The notes: generated from the sequence alone by a model not told the origin. Positions 8,785-17,345 are shown, counted from the stretch's first letter. The stretch is 64,000 bases of DNA from Aquimarina sp040786285 (GCF_040786285.1 NZ_JBFMKQ010000001.1:1488001-1552000), one strand, 5' to 3'. Program-made: numbers and translations.

Positions 8785-9597
8785 TTAAAGTAATTTTATA
8801 ACTTCTTTGAACAGCGTAATCATTTCGGGCTCAGCTTTTCCTGCCAGTGCAATGATTTCATCTATATCTATAGGTTTTAAGTTCTCGGGATCACATTCGT
8901 CTGTAAGAACCGATACAGCTGCTACCGGAAGATTAAGATGATTAGCCACAATAACCTCGGGTACTGTGCTCATCCCAACGGCATCTGCTCCGATAGTTTT
9001 GAGATAGCGATACTCTGCTCTTGTTTCTAATTGTGGCCCTAATACCGAAGCATAAACTCCCTTATGCAGGTTAATGTTTTTCTCTTTGGCAATGGTTTCT
9101 AGTTGAGCATTGATTTTTTGATCATATGGAGCGCTCATGTCTGTAAATCGAGTTCCTAATTGTTCTACTCCTTTAAAAGCCAGGGGAGACCCTCCTTGCA
9201 GATTAATATGGTCATCAATAAGCATCAATTCCCCTTTTTTAAAGTTTAAATTAACCGCTCCAGATGCATTAGATACCAATAATGTTTTAATACCTAGTTT
9301 ATGCATTATTCGTACAGGATAGGTTACATCCTGAAGCGAGTATCCTTCATATAAATGAAAACGTCCTTGCATAACCACAACGATTTTGCCTTCTAGTTTA
9401 CCATAGATTAACTTTCCTTTATGAAATTCTACAGTTGCCGTTGGAAAATTTGGGATATGGTTATAACTTATTTCCTTAATAATTTCAACCTCATTTATTA
9501 ATTGTCCCAATCCGGTTCCTAGTATAATTCCTATTTCGGGCTTGTTAAACCCTTTTTCTTGCAGAAATTCTGTTGTTTCTTCTATGTATTTGATCAT
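8785..9597 (-). CDS. purine nucleoside phosphorylase, trimeric type
   Basis: A 270-residue trimeric-type PNP. Motifs: ILGTGLGQL and GRFHLYEGY for phosphate, SNASGAVNL, VLGPQLETRAEY and VGMSTVPEVIVANH for the base and ribose. PNPs split purine nucleosides with phosphate. Inside an arsenosugar operon, a likely job is removing adenine from the dimethylarsinoyl-deoxyadenosine made by ArsS so that the sugar can be passed to the glycosyltransferase; this is inference, and a plain salvage role is possible. It is 9 bp upstream-adjacent to the glycosyltransferase stop, consistent with one transcript. Confidence 0.88.
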   Translation of the reverse strand: MIKYIEETTEFLQEKGFNKPEIGIILGTGLGQLINEVEIIKEISYNHIPNFPTATVEFHKGKLIYGKLEGKIVVVMQGRFHLYEGYSLQDVTYPVRIMHKLGIKTLLVSNASGAVNLNFKKGELMLIDDHINLQGGSPLAFKGVEQLGTRFTDMSAPYDQKINAQLETIAKEKNINLHKGVYASVLGPQLETRAEYRYLKTIGADAVGMSTVPEVIVANHLNLPVAAVSVLTDECDPENLKPIDIDEIIALAGKAEPEMITLFKEVIKLL

Positions 9598-9606
9598 GTT
9601 GTTTTA

Positions 9607-10254
9607 TTAGCTTAAAAATTTTTGAAAAGCGTCGATGTCTTTAATATCTTCATAATAATCAACATCATTACGTTCTTCTAATAGTTTTATATTTTCTTTT
9701 TTTAAATCTTTCAATGTATTCTGCAGTACAGTTTCTGTACCCCAGTTTTTATTTTTAAAAACTTGTGAATTTAAGGATTTCATTCCAAATAAGTAATATC
9801 CTCCGTCTTCTGCAGGTCCAATTACATAGTCATGGGATTGCAATGCCAAAAATGCATTTTCTAGATCTTTTTGATTTAAGTCATACATGTCACTACCAAT
9901 AATGATGATATTTTGATACCCTTTTTTGAAACCTGAGTCAAAAGCATGTTCCATTTTTTGTCCCAGATCATCTCCAAACTGTTGTTTCTTATCATAGATT
10001 TCAGAACTCCATAAATCGTTATCTCTTACCTTTACAGAGTAATGTACTTCTTTGGTTGTTTTAAGGTTTTTGGTGATGGCTACAGTATGCTCTAGTAAAA
10101 AGGTATAAATATCCAGAGCTGTTTGTTCTCCAACAGTTGCGGCAAGACGCGTTTTGCATTTACCCAATTCTGGATTTCGGGTAAAGATCATAAGTAAATT
10201 TTTTTCTTTCAATTTGAGTATACTTTTTTTCCTTTTCGTAACCATTTTGCCCAT
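9607..10254 (-). CDS. TIGR04282-type arsenosugar biosynthesis glycosyltransferase
   Basis: A GT-A-like nucleotidyl/glycosyltransferase of about 200 residues of the TIGR04282 kind. Motifs: IFTRNPELGKCKTRLA at the N-terminus, IIGSDMYDL holding the metal-binding Asp, and GPAEDGGYYLFG. The family is named for its association with arsenosugar gene sets and is expected to attach an aglycone to the arsenic-carrying ribose; direct biochemical proof is limited. The start is uncertain: ATG 10254 or 10245 overlap the rhodanese gene by up to 46 bp, whereas ATG 10191 (MIFTRNPELGK) avoids the overlap but trims the residues before the first strand. Confidence 0.87.
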   Translation of the reverse strand: MGKMVTKRKKSILKLKEKNLLMIFTRNPELGKCKTRLAATVGEQTALDIYTFLLEHTVAITKNLKTTKEVHYSVKVRDNDLWSSEIYDKKQQFGDDLGQKMEHAFDSGFKKGYQNIIIIGSDMYDLNQKDLENAFLALQSHDYVIGPAEDGGYYLFGMKSLNSQVFKNKNWGTETVLQNTLKDLKKENIKLLEERNDVDYYEDIKDIDAFQKFLS

Positions 10255-10706
10255 TGCTTAGAACAAGCATGTACTTCTTCGGTTATTTCTTCTTTAGAAT
10301 TTACCACCGTATAATTTTTATTTTTCCATTCAAAAATACCACCATAAAGATTGTAAACGTTGATATATCCTTCGCCTTTAAGTTTTTCGGAGATATCTTC
10401 AGACCGAACGCCTAGACTACAGTAGACCACAATGGTGTCGTTTTTGGAAATATTTTGTTTGATGACAGACGTGATTTGAAAATCATTATACCCTACAAAT
10501 TGAGCGCCCTTAAGATGGCTTACATTAAATTCGACTTTTTCTCGTGCATCAAGTATGAGTACTTCATCCTGAATATCTTTTAATGCTGTAACCGAGATAT
10601 AGGGGATACTTTCATTATTGTAATGATCCAATAGCTCATCTAGCGAGTTTTGAGCAACGCTAAAATGAGTAATAACTAAAAATATGTAGCATATTTTAAT
10701 CTTCAT
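10209..10706 (-). CDS. secreted rhodanese-like domain protein
   Basis: A 165-residue single rhodanese domain with signal peptide MKIKICYIFLVITHFSVAQ. The active-site loop is YCSLGVRS, with the catalytic Cys and the CxxGxRS form typical of active sulfurtransferases. Its ATG overlaps the ArsS stop by one base (TAATG), so translational coupling is likely; a longer frame starting at 10727 inside arsS is not needed. Its place in the arsenosugar operon is common to related clusters, but a periplasmic sulfurtransferase has no defined step in the pathway. It may handle thiols or thio-arsenicals. Confidence 0.85.
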   Translation of the reverse strand: MKIKICYIFLVITHFSVAQNSLDELLDHYNNESIPYISVTALKDIQDEVLILDAREKVEFNVSHLKGAQFVGYNDFQITSVIKQNISKNDTIVVYCSLGVRSEDISEKLKGEGYINVYNLYGGIFEWKNKNYTVVNSKEEITEEVHACSKQWAKWLRKGKKVYSN

Positions 10707-11773
10707 TAAGCTACTGTTCCTTGACAACTACTTCCTGCTCCTGCCGTACAACCATAACAATGTTGCGAAATTATTATATTTCTATTCTGAAGTAATTCTT
10801 CATTATACTCACTAATATGTTTCACTTTGCTGGCAACTTTAAGGCCAAGCATTTGATTGAAGTCACAGTCATATAACCATCCGTCCCAACTTATAGAAAT
10901 AGTATTGGTACACATTACATTAGCAACAGCACTAGGATTATAGGCTTCTACAAGCGCATACATATAATCTTCATAGTTTTCTGAAGCGATTAGATAATCC
11001 AAAAATCTACTAATAGGTAAATTGGTAATCGCAAAAAGGTTATGAAACTGTATGTTGAAGTCCTCTAATAATGCCTTCTTGAAATCTTTTTCCATAGAGG
11101 CTTGATCACCAGGAAGAAAGGCTCCCGATGGGTTATACACCAAATCTAACCTTAGGTCACTATCTGGCATACCATATCCACGGTCGTTAAGTTCTTGTAA
11201 AGCTTTTATAGATTTATCAAAAACACCATCACCTCGTTGTTTGTCGGTTTTTCCTCTGGTCCAATGTGGCATAGAAGAAACTACATGCACGTTGTGTTTT
11301 TTGAAAAAATCAGGGAGGTCGTAATATTTTTTATTTGCTCTAATAATGGTTAGGTTACTTCTAACTATAAAATCTTTAATTCCTGCTTTACTTGCCTCTT
11401 CTACAAACCATCTAAAATTCGGATTCATTTCTGGGGCACCTCCTGTTAGATCCAGGGTATGAGCTCCTGTTTTTTTGATAACCTCTAAACATTGTTGCAT
11501 GGTTTCCTTAGTCATGATTTCCTTTCTATCAGGACCTGCATCTACATGGCAATGCTCGCAAACTTGGTTACACATATATCCAACATTGATCTGTAGGATT
11601 TCTAGTTTATTTGGACGTAAAGAGGAATGACCTATTTCTGCAATTTTATCGGCAAATTTGGGTAATTCACCATTTGCAAAAATTCCGTTATTTAAGATTT
11701 CCAACTGTCTGTTGGCATCTGCTAACTGGTCATTGCGTTTATGTAGAGATTGTTTTGTTCTAGCTTCAGACAT
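10706..11773 (-). CDS. arsS: arsenosugar biosynthesis radical SAM protein ArsS
   Basis: A radical SAM enzyme of 355 residues. The [4Fe-4S] motif is CNQVCEHCHVDAGP (CxxxCxxC), followed by LDLTGGAPEMNPNF. A second Cys-rich region near the C-terminus (CTNTISISWDGWLYDCDFNQM and QHCYGCTAGAGSSCQG) is typical of the family (TIGR04167), some members of which carry selenocysteine in this tail. In cyanobacteria ArsS adds the 5'-deoxyadenosyl group of SAM to dimethylarsenic. It is encoded second in the operon and is translationally coupled to the rhodanese gene. The identification is strong. Confidence 0.93.
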   Translation of the reverse strand: MSEARTKQSLHKRNDQLADANRQLEILNNGIFANGELPKFADKIAEIGHSSLRPNKLEILQINVGYMCNQVCEHCHVDAGPDRKEIMTKETMQQCLEVIKKTGAHTLDLTGGAPEMNPNFRWFVEEASKAGIKDFIVRSNLTIIRANKKYYDLPDFFKKHNVHVVSSMPHWTRGKTDKQRGDGVFDKSIKALQELNDRGYGMPDSDLRLDLVYNPSGAFLPGDQASMEKDFKKALLEDFNIQFHNLFAITNLPISRFLDYLIASENYEDYMYALVEAYNPSAVANVMCTNTISISWDGWLYDCDFNQMLGLKVASKVKHISEYNEELLQNRNIIISQHCYGCTAGAGSSCQGTVA

Positions 11774-11888
11774 CTTCCTTTGTTCAATTAGATCCCAAAC
11801 TTTGTGGGATTAGTACTTTGTTTTATCATGTGAATCTTATGCATTGGGATAAACTATTTGTAAGGTTTTCACCCTTCCAACAGCTTGC

Positions 11889-12224
11889 TTACATTTCCAG
11901 TTTGTTCACCTTATTCATCATCATAACACCATGTACCAAAGTAGCTCCGCTTTTGATTGCAGCACCTACATGTATGGCTTCCATCATTTCTTCTTTAGTA
12001 ATACCTCTTTGTAAAGTGTCTTTTGTATATGCATCTATACAGTAAGGACATTGTTCGGTATGGGCTACGGCTAGAGCAATTAAAGATTTTTCACGGGCGG
12101 TAAGCGCTCCTTCTTCAAATACTTTTCCGTAATAATCGAAAAATTTTGTACCCAACTCTTCACTCCATTCTGTGATTTTTCCAAATTTTCTTAGGTCAGC
12201 AGGGTCATAATATGTTTTAGACAT
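11889..12224 (-). CDS. arsenosugar-associated AhpD/carboxymuconolactone decarboxylase-like protein
   Basis: A 111-residue, single-domain AhpD-like protein. The redox motif CPYCIDAYTKD has the CxxC plus downstream acidic/His-like arrangement of alkylhydroperoxidase D proteins. Family members encoded beside arsS are annotated as arsenosugar biosynthesis-associated peroxidase-like proteins. It is the first gene of the minus-strand operon, about 115 bp upstream of arsS. Its role may be thiol redox control or protection of reduced arsenic; this is inference. It should be a small helical oligomer in the cytoplasm. Confidence 0.88.
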   Translation of the reverse strand: MSKTYYDPADLRKFGKITEWSEELGTKFFDYYGKVFEEGALTAREKSLIALAVAHTEQCPYCIDAYTKDTLQRGITKEEMMEAIHVGAAIKSGATLVHGVMMMNKVNKLEM

Positions 12225-12542
12225 GTTTCTGTATTGTTTTTAGTTACAGACATAATTATATATGTCGTGTTTAATGTAGTAAAGCTTACAATAAAAAGTG
12301 TTTTTTTGATTAAAAAAGACTAAAGTCTTTAATATGTGGGTAAAATAAAAGACAAAGTGCAATTATTAGGTTTTTTTTATCATTTTTTTACTCATTAAAT
12401 TACTTCTATTGGGATTTTAGAACGTTGTATCTGAATTTTTGGAGATACTGTTCTGACGAAAACACAAGAAAAATGTTACCAAAACATCATTTTTTATGAA
12501 AATTCAATAATACAAACGCTTGCATTTTTTTGAGCTCTACTT
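12225..12542. promoter_or_regulatory. divergent intergenic region, ars operon / GH3 gene
   Basis: This 318-bp AT-rich spacer lies between divergent units. It holds a perfect 7-bp inverted repeat with a 2-bp centre, AAAGACTAAAGTCTTT (12315-12330), placed 91 bp upstream of the AhpD-like gene, and a LacI-type operator at 12512-12524 near the GH3 gene. A TACTTTTG element at 12538-12545 fits the Bacteroidota -7 consensus TAnnTTTG. No ArsR gene is present in the window. Confidence 0.45.
12481..12531 (+). promoter_or_regulatory. LacI-type operator and flank before the GH3 gene
   Basis: The core ACAAACGCTTGCA (12512-12524) is a near-palindrome of the LacI class (CAAACG centre). The 51-bp block around it matches 17093-17143, upstream of lacI2, at 45 of 51 positions. 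The shared part includes AAAACATCATTTT, AATAATACAAACG and the T run. It lies about 14 bp upstream of a TAnnTTTG element, a position where a bound repressor would block transcription. Confidence 0.65.
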
Positions 12543-14810
12543 TTGTTTAATTCGGTGAATCTATTTTCTCAGAATTCTGTAACTTTTCAAATACCTGTAA
12601 CTATAAAAAGTGATATGATAGAAAAAAAGATAGATTCTCTATTGTCTTTAATGACTCTTAAGGAAAAAATAGGGCAGCTAGTTTTGTACAGTGGAAGTTG
12701 GGATGTTACAGGTCCACCGTCTGATATAGGAAATAAAGAAAAATATGAGAAACTTAAGAATGGTGAAGTAGGCGGAATGCTTAATGTTACTTCTGTAGCT
12801 GGAACTAAAGAACTACAGGAGACCGTAATTAAGAATTCTCGCTTAAAAATACCTTTACTCTTTGGCTATGATGTTATACATGGATTTAAAACAATTTTTC
12901 CTATTCCATTGGGAGAAAGTGCAAGTTGGGATCTCGAAGCTATAAAAAAATCATCTTCTATTGCGGCCAAAGAAGCAACAGCTTCTGGAATTAATTGGGC
13001 CTATGGGCCAATGGTTGATATTTCGAGAGATGCCCGTTGGGGTAGAATTATGGAAGGTGCTGGCGAAGATCCTTTTTTAGGGTCTAAAATAGCCGTAGCA
13101 AGGGTTCAGGGATTTCAAGGAGATGATCTTTCTAAAAACACAACATTGGCAGCTTGTGCTAAGCATTTTGCCGCGTATGGGCTTGCAGAAGGAGGAAGAG
13201 AGTATAATACAGTAAGTATAGGAGAATATGAACTTCATAATGCTGTTCTGCCTCCGTTTAAAGCTGCAGTAAAAGCTGGTGTCGCAACCATGATGAATGC
13301 TTTTAATGAAGTTGATGGGATACCCGCTACCGGACATAAAGAGTTGCAACGCGATATGCTAAAAAAATCTTGGGATTGGGATGGATTTATGGTTTCTGAT
13401 TTTGCCTCTATCACAGAAATGATATCACATGGATATGCGGTAGATAATGTTCATGCAGCCGAGCGAGCTATCACGGCTGGTTGTGATATGGATATGGAAG
13501 GAAGGGCTTATGAGATAGGGTTAGAACAATTAGTACAAGAAGGTAAGGTAGATGAAAAATTAATTGACGACGCAGCCAGACGAATATTGCGAATAAAATA
13601 TAAATTGGGACTTTTTGACGATCCTTATAAATATTGTGATGTAGCTCGAGAAAAAAATGATATCTATACTAAAGAGAATTTAGAAGCTTCTAGAGATGTA
13701 GCCAAAAAATCTATTGTATTGCTTAAGAATGATAATGAGGTACTACCTCTTAAAAAAGATATACAAAGTATTGCCATTATTGGGGCTTTGGCAGATGATA
13801 AAGACTCACCCATTGGTAGCTGGAGAGCTATGGCCACCGCAAACTCTGCGGTTTCACTTCTCGAAGGGGTAAAAGCTACGGTTGATAAAACGGTAAAAAT
13901 CTTATATGAAAAAGGAGTTGCAATTGGAGTTGGAGAACGAAATTTTGTGCTAGAATTAGAGATAAATCGAGAGGATTTAGCAGGAATTGAAAAGGCTGTA
14001 CATATTGCAAAAGAAGCCGAAGTGGTTGTTTTAGCCCTTGGTGAAGAGGCTTTTCAGTCGGGAGAAGGTAGAAGTCAGGTAAATATAGCACTTACGATGC
14101 CACAACAAAAGCTTTTTGAAGCTGTGCATGCCGTAAATAAAAATATTGTTGTTGTTTTAATGAATGGTCGCCCCCTTGTCATAACCGATGTTGCAAAAAA
14201 AGCCCCCGCCATACTCGAAACCTGGCATTTAGGATCAGAATCTGGTAATGCTATTGCCGATGTTTTATTTGGAGATTATAACCCCTCAGGTAAATTACCG
14301 GTTTCGTTTCCACGTAGTGTAGGTCAGGTACCTCTTTATTATAATAGTAAGAATACAGGAAGACCTACTAATGTAAATGATATGGTATTTTGGTCTCATT
14401 ATACCGATGAAAAGAATGATGCTTTGTTCCCGTTTGGGCACGGGTTAAGTTATACTTCTTTCGAATATAAAAATTTAGAAGTGAGTGCCCCATCTTTTTC
14501 TACAGGAAATGCGATTACCATTTCGGTGACTGTAACTAATACTGGCAAAAGAAAAGGTAAAGAAGTAGTGCAATTGTATATTCGAGATCTGGTAGGAAGC
14601 ATAACCCGCCCCATAAAGGAATTGAAAGGATTTGAGTTAATCGAACTTGAAGCTCGAGAAAGTAAAACCATATCTTTTACTATCAATGAGGAAATCATTC
14701 AGTTTTATACGGTTAATAAAAAATGGGAAGCCGAACCTGGAGAATTTAAAGTTTTTATAGGTGGAAGCTCTAAGACATCACTCGAAGCAAATTTTTCCTT
14801 TAAAAAATAG
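12543..14810 (+). CDS. bglX: GH3 beta-glucosidase, BglX type
   Basis: A glycoside hydrolase family 3 enzyme with the three usual parts: N-terminal TIM barrel with KHFAAYG and the nucleophile motif GFMVSDFAS, a middle alpha/beta sandwich (IVVVLMNGRPLVI), and a C-terminal fibronectin-like domain (GKEVVQLYIRD). It should release glucose from beta-glucosides. The start is doubtful. TTG 12543 gives FNSVNLFSQNS, which resembles the end of a signal peptide, but an in-frame TGA at 12531 prevents a full one. ATG 12615 (MIEKKIDSLLSLM) would give a cytoplasmic enzyme. A LacI-type operator lies just upstream. Confidence 0.9.
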   Translation: MFNSVNLFSQNSVTFQIPVTIKSDMIEKKIDSLLSLMTLKEKIGQLVLYSGSWDVTGPPSDIGNKEKYEKLKNGEVGGMLNVTSVAGTKELQETVIKNSRLKIPLLFGYDVIHGFKTIFPIPLGESASWDLEAIKKSSSIAAKEATASGINWAYGPMVDISRDARWGRIMEGAGEDPFLGSKIAVARVQGFQGDDLSKNTTLAACAKHFAAYGLAEGGREYNTVSIGEYELHNAVLPPFKAAVKAGVATMMNAFNEVDGIPATGHKELQRDMLKKSWDWDGFMVSDFASITEMISHGYAVDNVHAAERAITAGCDMDMEGRAYEIGLEQLVQEGKVDEKLIDDAARRILRIKYKLGLFDDPYKYCDVAREKNDIYTKENLEASRDVAKKSIVLLKNDNEVLPLKKDIQSIAIIGALADDKDSPIGSWRAMATANSAVSLLEGVKATVDKTVKILYEKGVAIGVGERNFVLELEINREDLAGIEKAVHIAKEAEVVVLALGEEAFQSGEGRSQVNIALTMPQQKLFEAVHAVNKNIVVVLMNGRPLVITDVAKKAPAILETWHLGSESGNAIADVLFGDYNPSGKLPVSFPRSVGQVPLYYNSKNTGRPTNVNDMVFWSHYTDEKNDALFPFGHGLSYTSFEYKNLEVSAPSFSTGNAITISVTVTNTGKRKGKEVVQLYIRDLVGSITRPIKELKGFELIELEARESKTISFTINEEIIQFYTVNKKWEAEPGEFKVFIGGSSKTSLEANFSFKK

Positions 14811-14913
14811 GATTCTAATGTCTTAAAATGAATGTGTTCTCAAAAGAAATAGGTTGTTTAGCGATATAAGTATGTAAAGTGTAGTCATTAGCAGGTGTAG
14901 ATTAAGAAAAAAG

Positions 14914-14967
14914 CTTATTTTAGACTCCAAAGAAGATTTGATTAATATTCTTTTAGTCTTAAATAAG
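14914..14967 (+). promoter_or_regulatory. long hairpin upstream of lacI1
   Basis: Arms CTTATTTTAGACT (14914-14926) and AGTCTTAAATAAG (14955-14967) pair with one mismatch, and AAAGAA / TTCTTT inside extend the stem. It lies 19 bp before the lacI1 start, so it could be an operator pair or a 5'-leader structure. There is no T tract after it, so it is not a typical terminator of the GH3 gene. Confidence 0.4.
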
Positions 14968-14986
14968 AAATGCCAAAATTGAGGTT

Positions 14987-15997
14987 ATGAGGAAAAAAGT
15001 TACCCTTAAACAACTTGCAAAGGAATTAAATTTATCAATTTCTACAGTGTCAAAGTCATTAAAAAATGACCCTGAGATCAGTCAAAAAACGATCAATCGG
15101 GTTCATGAACTTGCTAGTTTTTATAACTATAAGCCCAATGCATTGGCAGTAAGTTTAAAGAGTAATAAAACCAAAACCATTGGGGTTATATTACCCGAAA
15201 TCCTAAATCATTTCTTTGCTAAAGCTTTATTTGGAATAGAGCAAGAAGCTTCAAAAAGTGGATATAAAATCGTTACCTGTATTACTAATGAATCCTATAA
15301 AAAAGAAGTTGAATATGTAGAAATGCTTAATTATAGCAGCGTAGATGGTTTTATAGTAGCTTTAAGTCAAGAAACTCAGGTTCTTAATAAATTTGATCAT
15401 TATCAAGATTTAAAAAGAGACAATGTTCCTGTGGTTATGTTTGATAGAGTTAGTGATGAGATTGATTGTGATAAAGTTATTGTAGATGATAAAGTAGCCT
15501 CAAGAAATGCTATCCAATATCTTATCGATACAGGGTGTAGTCGGATTGCTATAATTACAACGATCAGTGGTTTAAGTGTTGCTAAGCTAAGATTAGAAGG
15601 AGCTAGAGAAGTTACAGATAAAAATGATACCGTGTCTTTGATAGAATTAGCTATTAAAGATGCCAATACTTTTGAAAATGAAATAGAAAAATTTCTTAAA
15701 AATAATGACATAGATGCGGTCTTAGGTTTAGACGAAACAGCCGCTGCAATTACTATTAATATGTCACATAAACTAGGATATAAAATCCCAGAAGAAGTTT
15801 CGGTAATAGGCTTTACAGATGGTTTGTTATCTCAACATTCATACCCTAAGTTAACTACGGTCTCTCAACATGCCGAAGACTTAGGCGCAAAAGCGGCTCG
15901 CATTTTAGTAAATCATTTAGATAATTTTGAGGAGCATCAGAAAACAAAAACAGAGGTAGTTAAAACCTCATTAATAATAAGAGATTCTACAGACTAG
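14987..15997 (+). CDS. LacI family transcriptional regulator 1
   Basis: A 336-residue LacI/GalR regulator. The N-terminal helix-turn-helix and hinge are TLKQLAKELNLSISTVSKSLKNDPEIS and NALAVSLKSNKTKTIGVILP (read as two stretches). A periplasmic-binding-protein-like effector domain with VIGFTDGLLSQHSYP follows. It should bind a sugar or sugar phosphate and control the neighbouring carbohydrate genes. It follows the GH3 gene on the same strand after 176 bp and is convergent with lacI2. The target operator is not proven; the CAAACG sites or the local hairpin are candidates. Confidence 0.92.
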   Translation: MRKKVTLKQLAKELNLSISTVSKSLKNDPEISQKTINRVHELASFYNYKPNALAVSLKSNKTKTIGVILPEILNHFFAKALFGIEQEASKSGYKIVTCITNESYKKEVEYVEMLNYSSVDGFIVALSQETQVLNKFDHYQDLKRDNVPVVMFDRVSDEIDCDKVIVDDKVASRNAIQYLIDTGCSRIAIITTISGLSVAKLRLEGAREVTDKNDTVSLIELAIKDANTFENEIEKFLKNNDIDAVLGLDETAAAITINMSHKLGYKIPEEVSVIGFTDGLLSQHSYPKLTTVSQHAEDLGAKAARILVNHLDNFEEHQKTKTEVVKTSLIIRDSTD

Positions 15998-16033
15998 AAC
16001 CATCGATCAAACATGTTTAGGTTGTTTAGTAAC

Positions 16034-17065
16034 TTAGGTACTATCCCTCAAGACTAATTCGGTTTTTAATTTTATTACTTTTTTAGGATGATCTATATCG
16101 TTAGCTTCATTAAGCTGTTCTATTAATAATTCTGCTGCTTTTTGCCCCATTTCATAGGTGGGTTGAGCTATACATGTCATAGAAGGAACAAATACTTCTC
16201 CTAGGCCTAAATCTCCAAAACCAATGACAGAGATATCTTTTGGGATTTTATAATCTAACTTAAGAAGTGTTTTCATAGTGAGTAAGCCATAATTATCTGT
16301 ACATGCGAAAACCGCATCTGGTTTTATAGGGATGTTGTTAAAAAAATTTTGTATTTCGACATCTTCATATGCCCTATCTAATGATTTGCAATGAAGAATT
16401 AATTCTTTTTGGATAGGGATGTTATATTTTTTCATTGCATTTATATAACCTTTATAGCGATCTTGAAAAACTTTCTTCTCTATAATACCGCCAATAAATG
16501 CTATATTCTTTTGGCCTTTTTGTATTAAAAATTCTACAGCCTTAAACGACGCCTTATCATCATCTATAAGAACATGATCTGCACCTTGAACTTCTTCTCT
16601 GATATTATCAAATAAAACCACAGGGATCCCTTTATCGATAACACTTCTAATATGGGTAAACATTTCGGTTTCATGAGTAGGAGATAGAATGATCCCATCT
16701 ACTAAACCACGTTCAAAAGCAATAAGATTATCTCTCTCAAACTCAAATGAGTTTCTCGAAGAACTAATAAGTATTTTGTAATTATGCTCTCGTGCATAAT
16801 CATCAATTCCTCTGCAAACTTCTATAAAGAAAGGTTCGTCATATCTCGGAATTATGACCCCAATAATGTTAGTTTTTCCCGAACTTAAACTCTTAGCAAT
16901 TTGATTGGGCATATACCCCATCACTTTTGCCATTTTAAAAACTTTTTCTCTAGTACTCAATTTTACTCGAGGATTATCGTCTAAAGCTCTTGAAACAGTT
17001 GCAATAGAAATGTTAAGTTTTCTAGCTATATCTTCAAGTTTTACCCTTCTTTTTTTTAAAGACAT
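16034..17065 (-). CDS. LacI family transcriptional regulator 2
   Basis: A 343-residue LacI/GalR regulator with HTH KLEDIARKLNISIATVSRAL and hinge NQIAKSLSSGKTNIIGVIIP, then a sugar-binding effector domain ending with VIGFGDLGLGEVFVPSMTCI. It is divergent from the GH13 alpha-glucosidase gene. A CAAACGTTTG operator lies 59 bp upstream of its start, so autoregulation is likely, and copies of the same site before the GH3 gene and the glycerol gene suggest a wider regulon. The effector is unknown. Confidence 0.92.
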   Translation of the reverse strand: MSLKKRRVKLEDIARKLNISIATVSRALDDNPRVKLSTREKVFKMAKVMGYMPNQIAKSLSSGKTNIIGVIIPRYDEPFFIEVCRGIDDYAREHNYKILISSSRNSFEFERDNLIAFERGLVDGIILSPTHETEMFTHIRSVIDKGIPVVLFDNIREEVQGADHVLIDDDKASFKAVEFLIQKGQKNIAFIGGIIEKKVFQDRYKGYINAMKKYNIPIQKELILHCKSLDRAYEDVEIQNFFNNIPIKPDAVFACTDNYGLLTMKTLLKLDYKIPKDISVIGFGDLGLGEVFVPSMTCIAQPTYEMGQKAAELLIEQLNEANDIDHPKKVIKLKTELVLRDST

Positions 17066-17092
17066 TCAGTATAACGTTAAAAAATTATTATT

Positions 17093-17143
17093 AAAACATC
17101 ATTTTTGTTAAAAATATAATAATACAAACGTTTGCATTTTTTT
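17093..17143 (-). promoter_or_regulatory. LacI-type operator upstream of lacI2
   Basis: The core ACAAACGTTTGCA (17124-17136) contains the perfect palindrome CAAACGTTTG. The surrounding 51 bp match the block at 12481-12531 at 45 positions. It lies in the 336-bp region between lacI2 and the divergent GH13 gene. Confidence 0.7.
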
Positions 17144-17311
17144 AAATGGGAGTATTGCTTTACAGTTATGTGAATAGTTTAGTAATTTGTAATATATATA
17201 ATTGAATTTTGAACAATTAATAAATTACCTACTTAAAATTAATATTCTTGTAATGTCCTCCCCAAAAGACACCTTCGTTCAAGATATTATATGATTACGC
17301 TAATTTAGGAT

Positions 17312-17345
17312 AAATAATGTTTAGCTATAAATATAAACATTATTT
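17312..17345 (+). promoter_or_regulatory. 12-bp perfect inverted repeat upstream of the GH13 gene
   Basis: Arms AAATAATGTTTA (17312-17323) and TAAACATTATTT (17334-17345) are perfect complements with a 10-bp spacer. It lies 57 bp before the alpha-glucosidase start and differs from the CAAACG operator, so it may be a site for another regulator or a leader hairpin. Apart from this and the LacI site, the 17066-17401 gap shows nothing. Confidence 0.4.
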
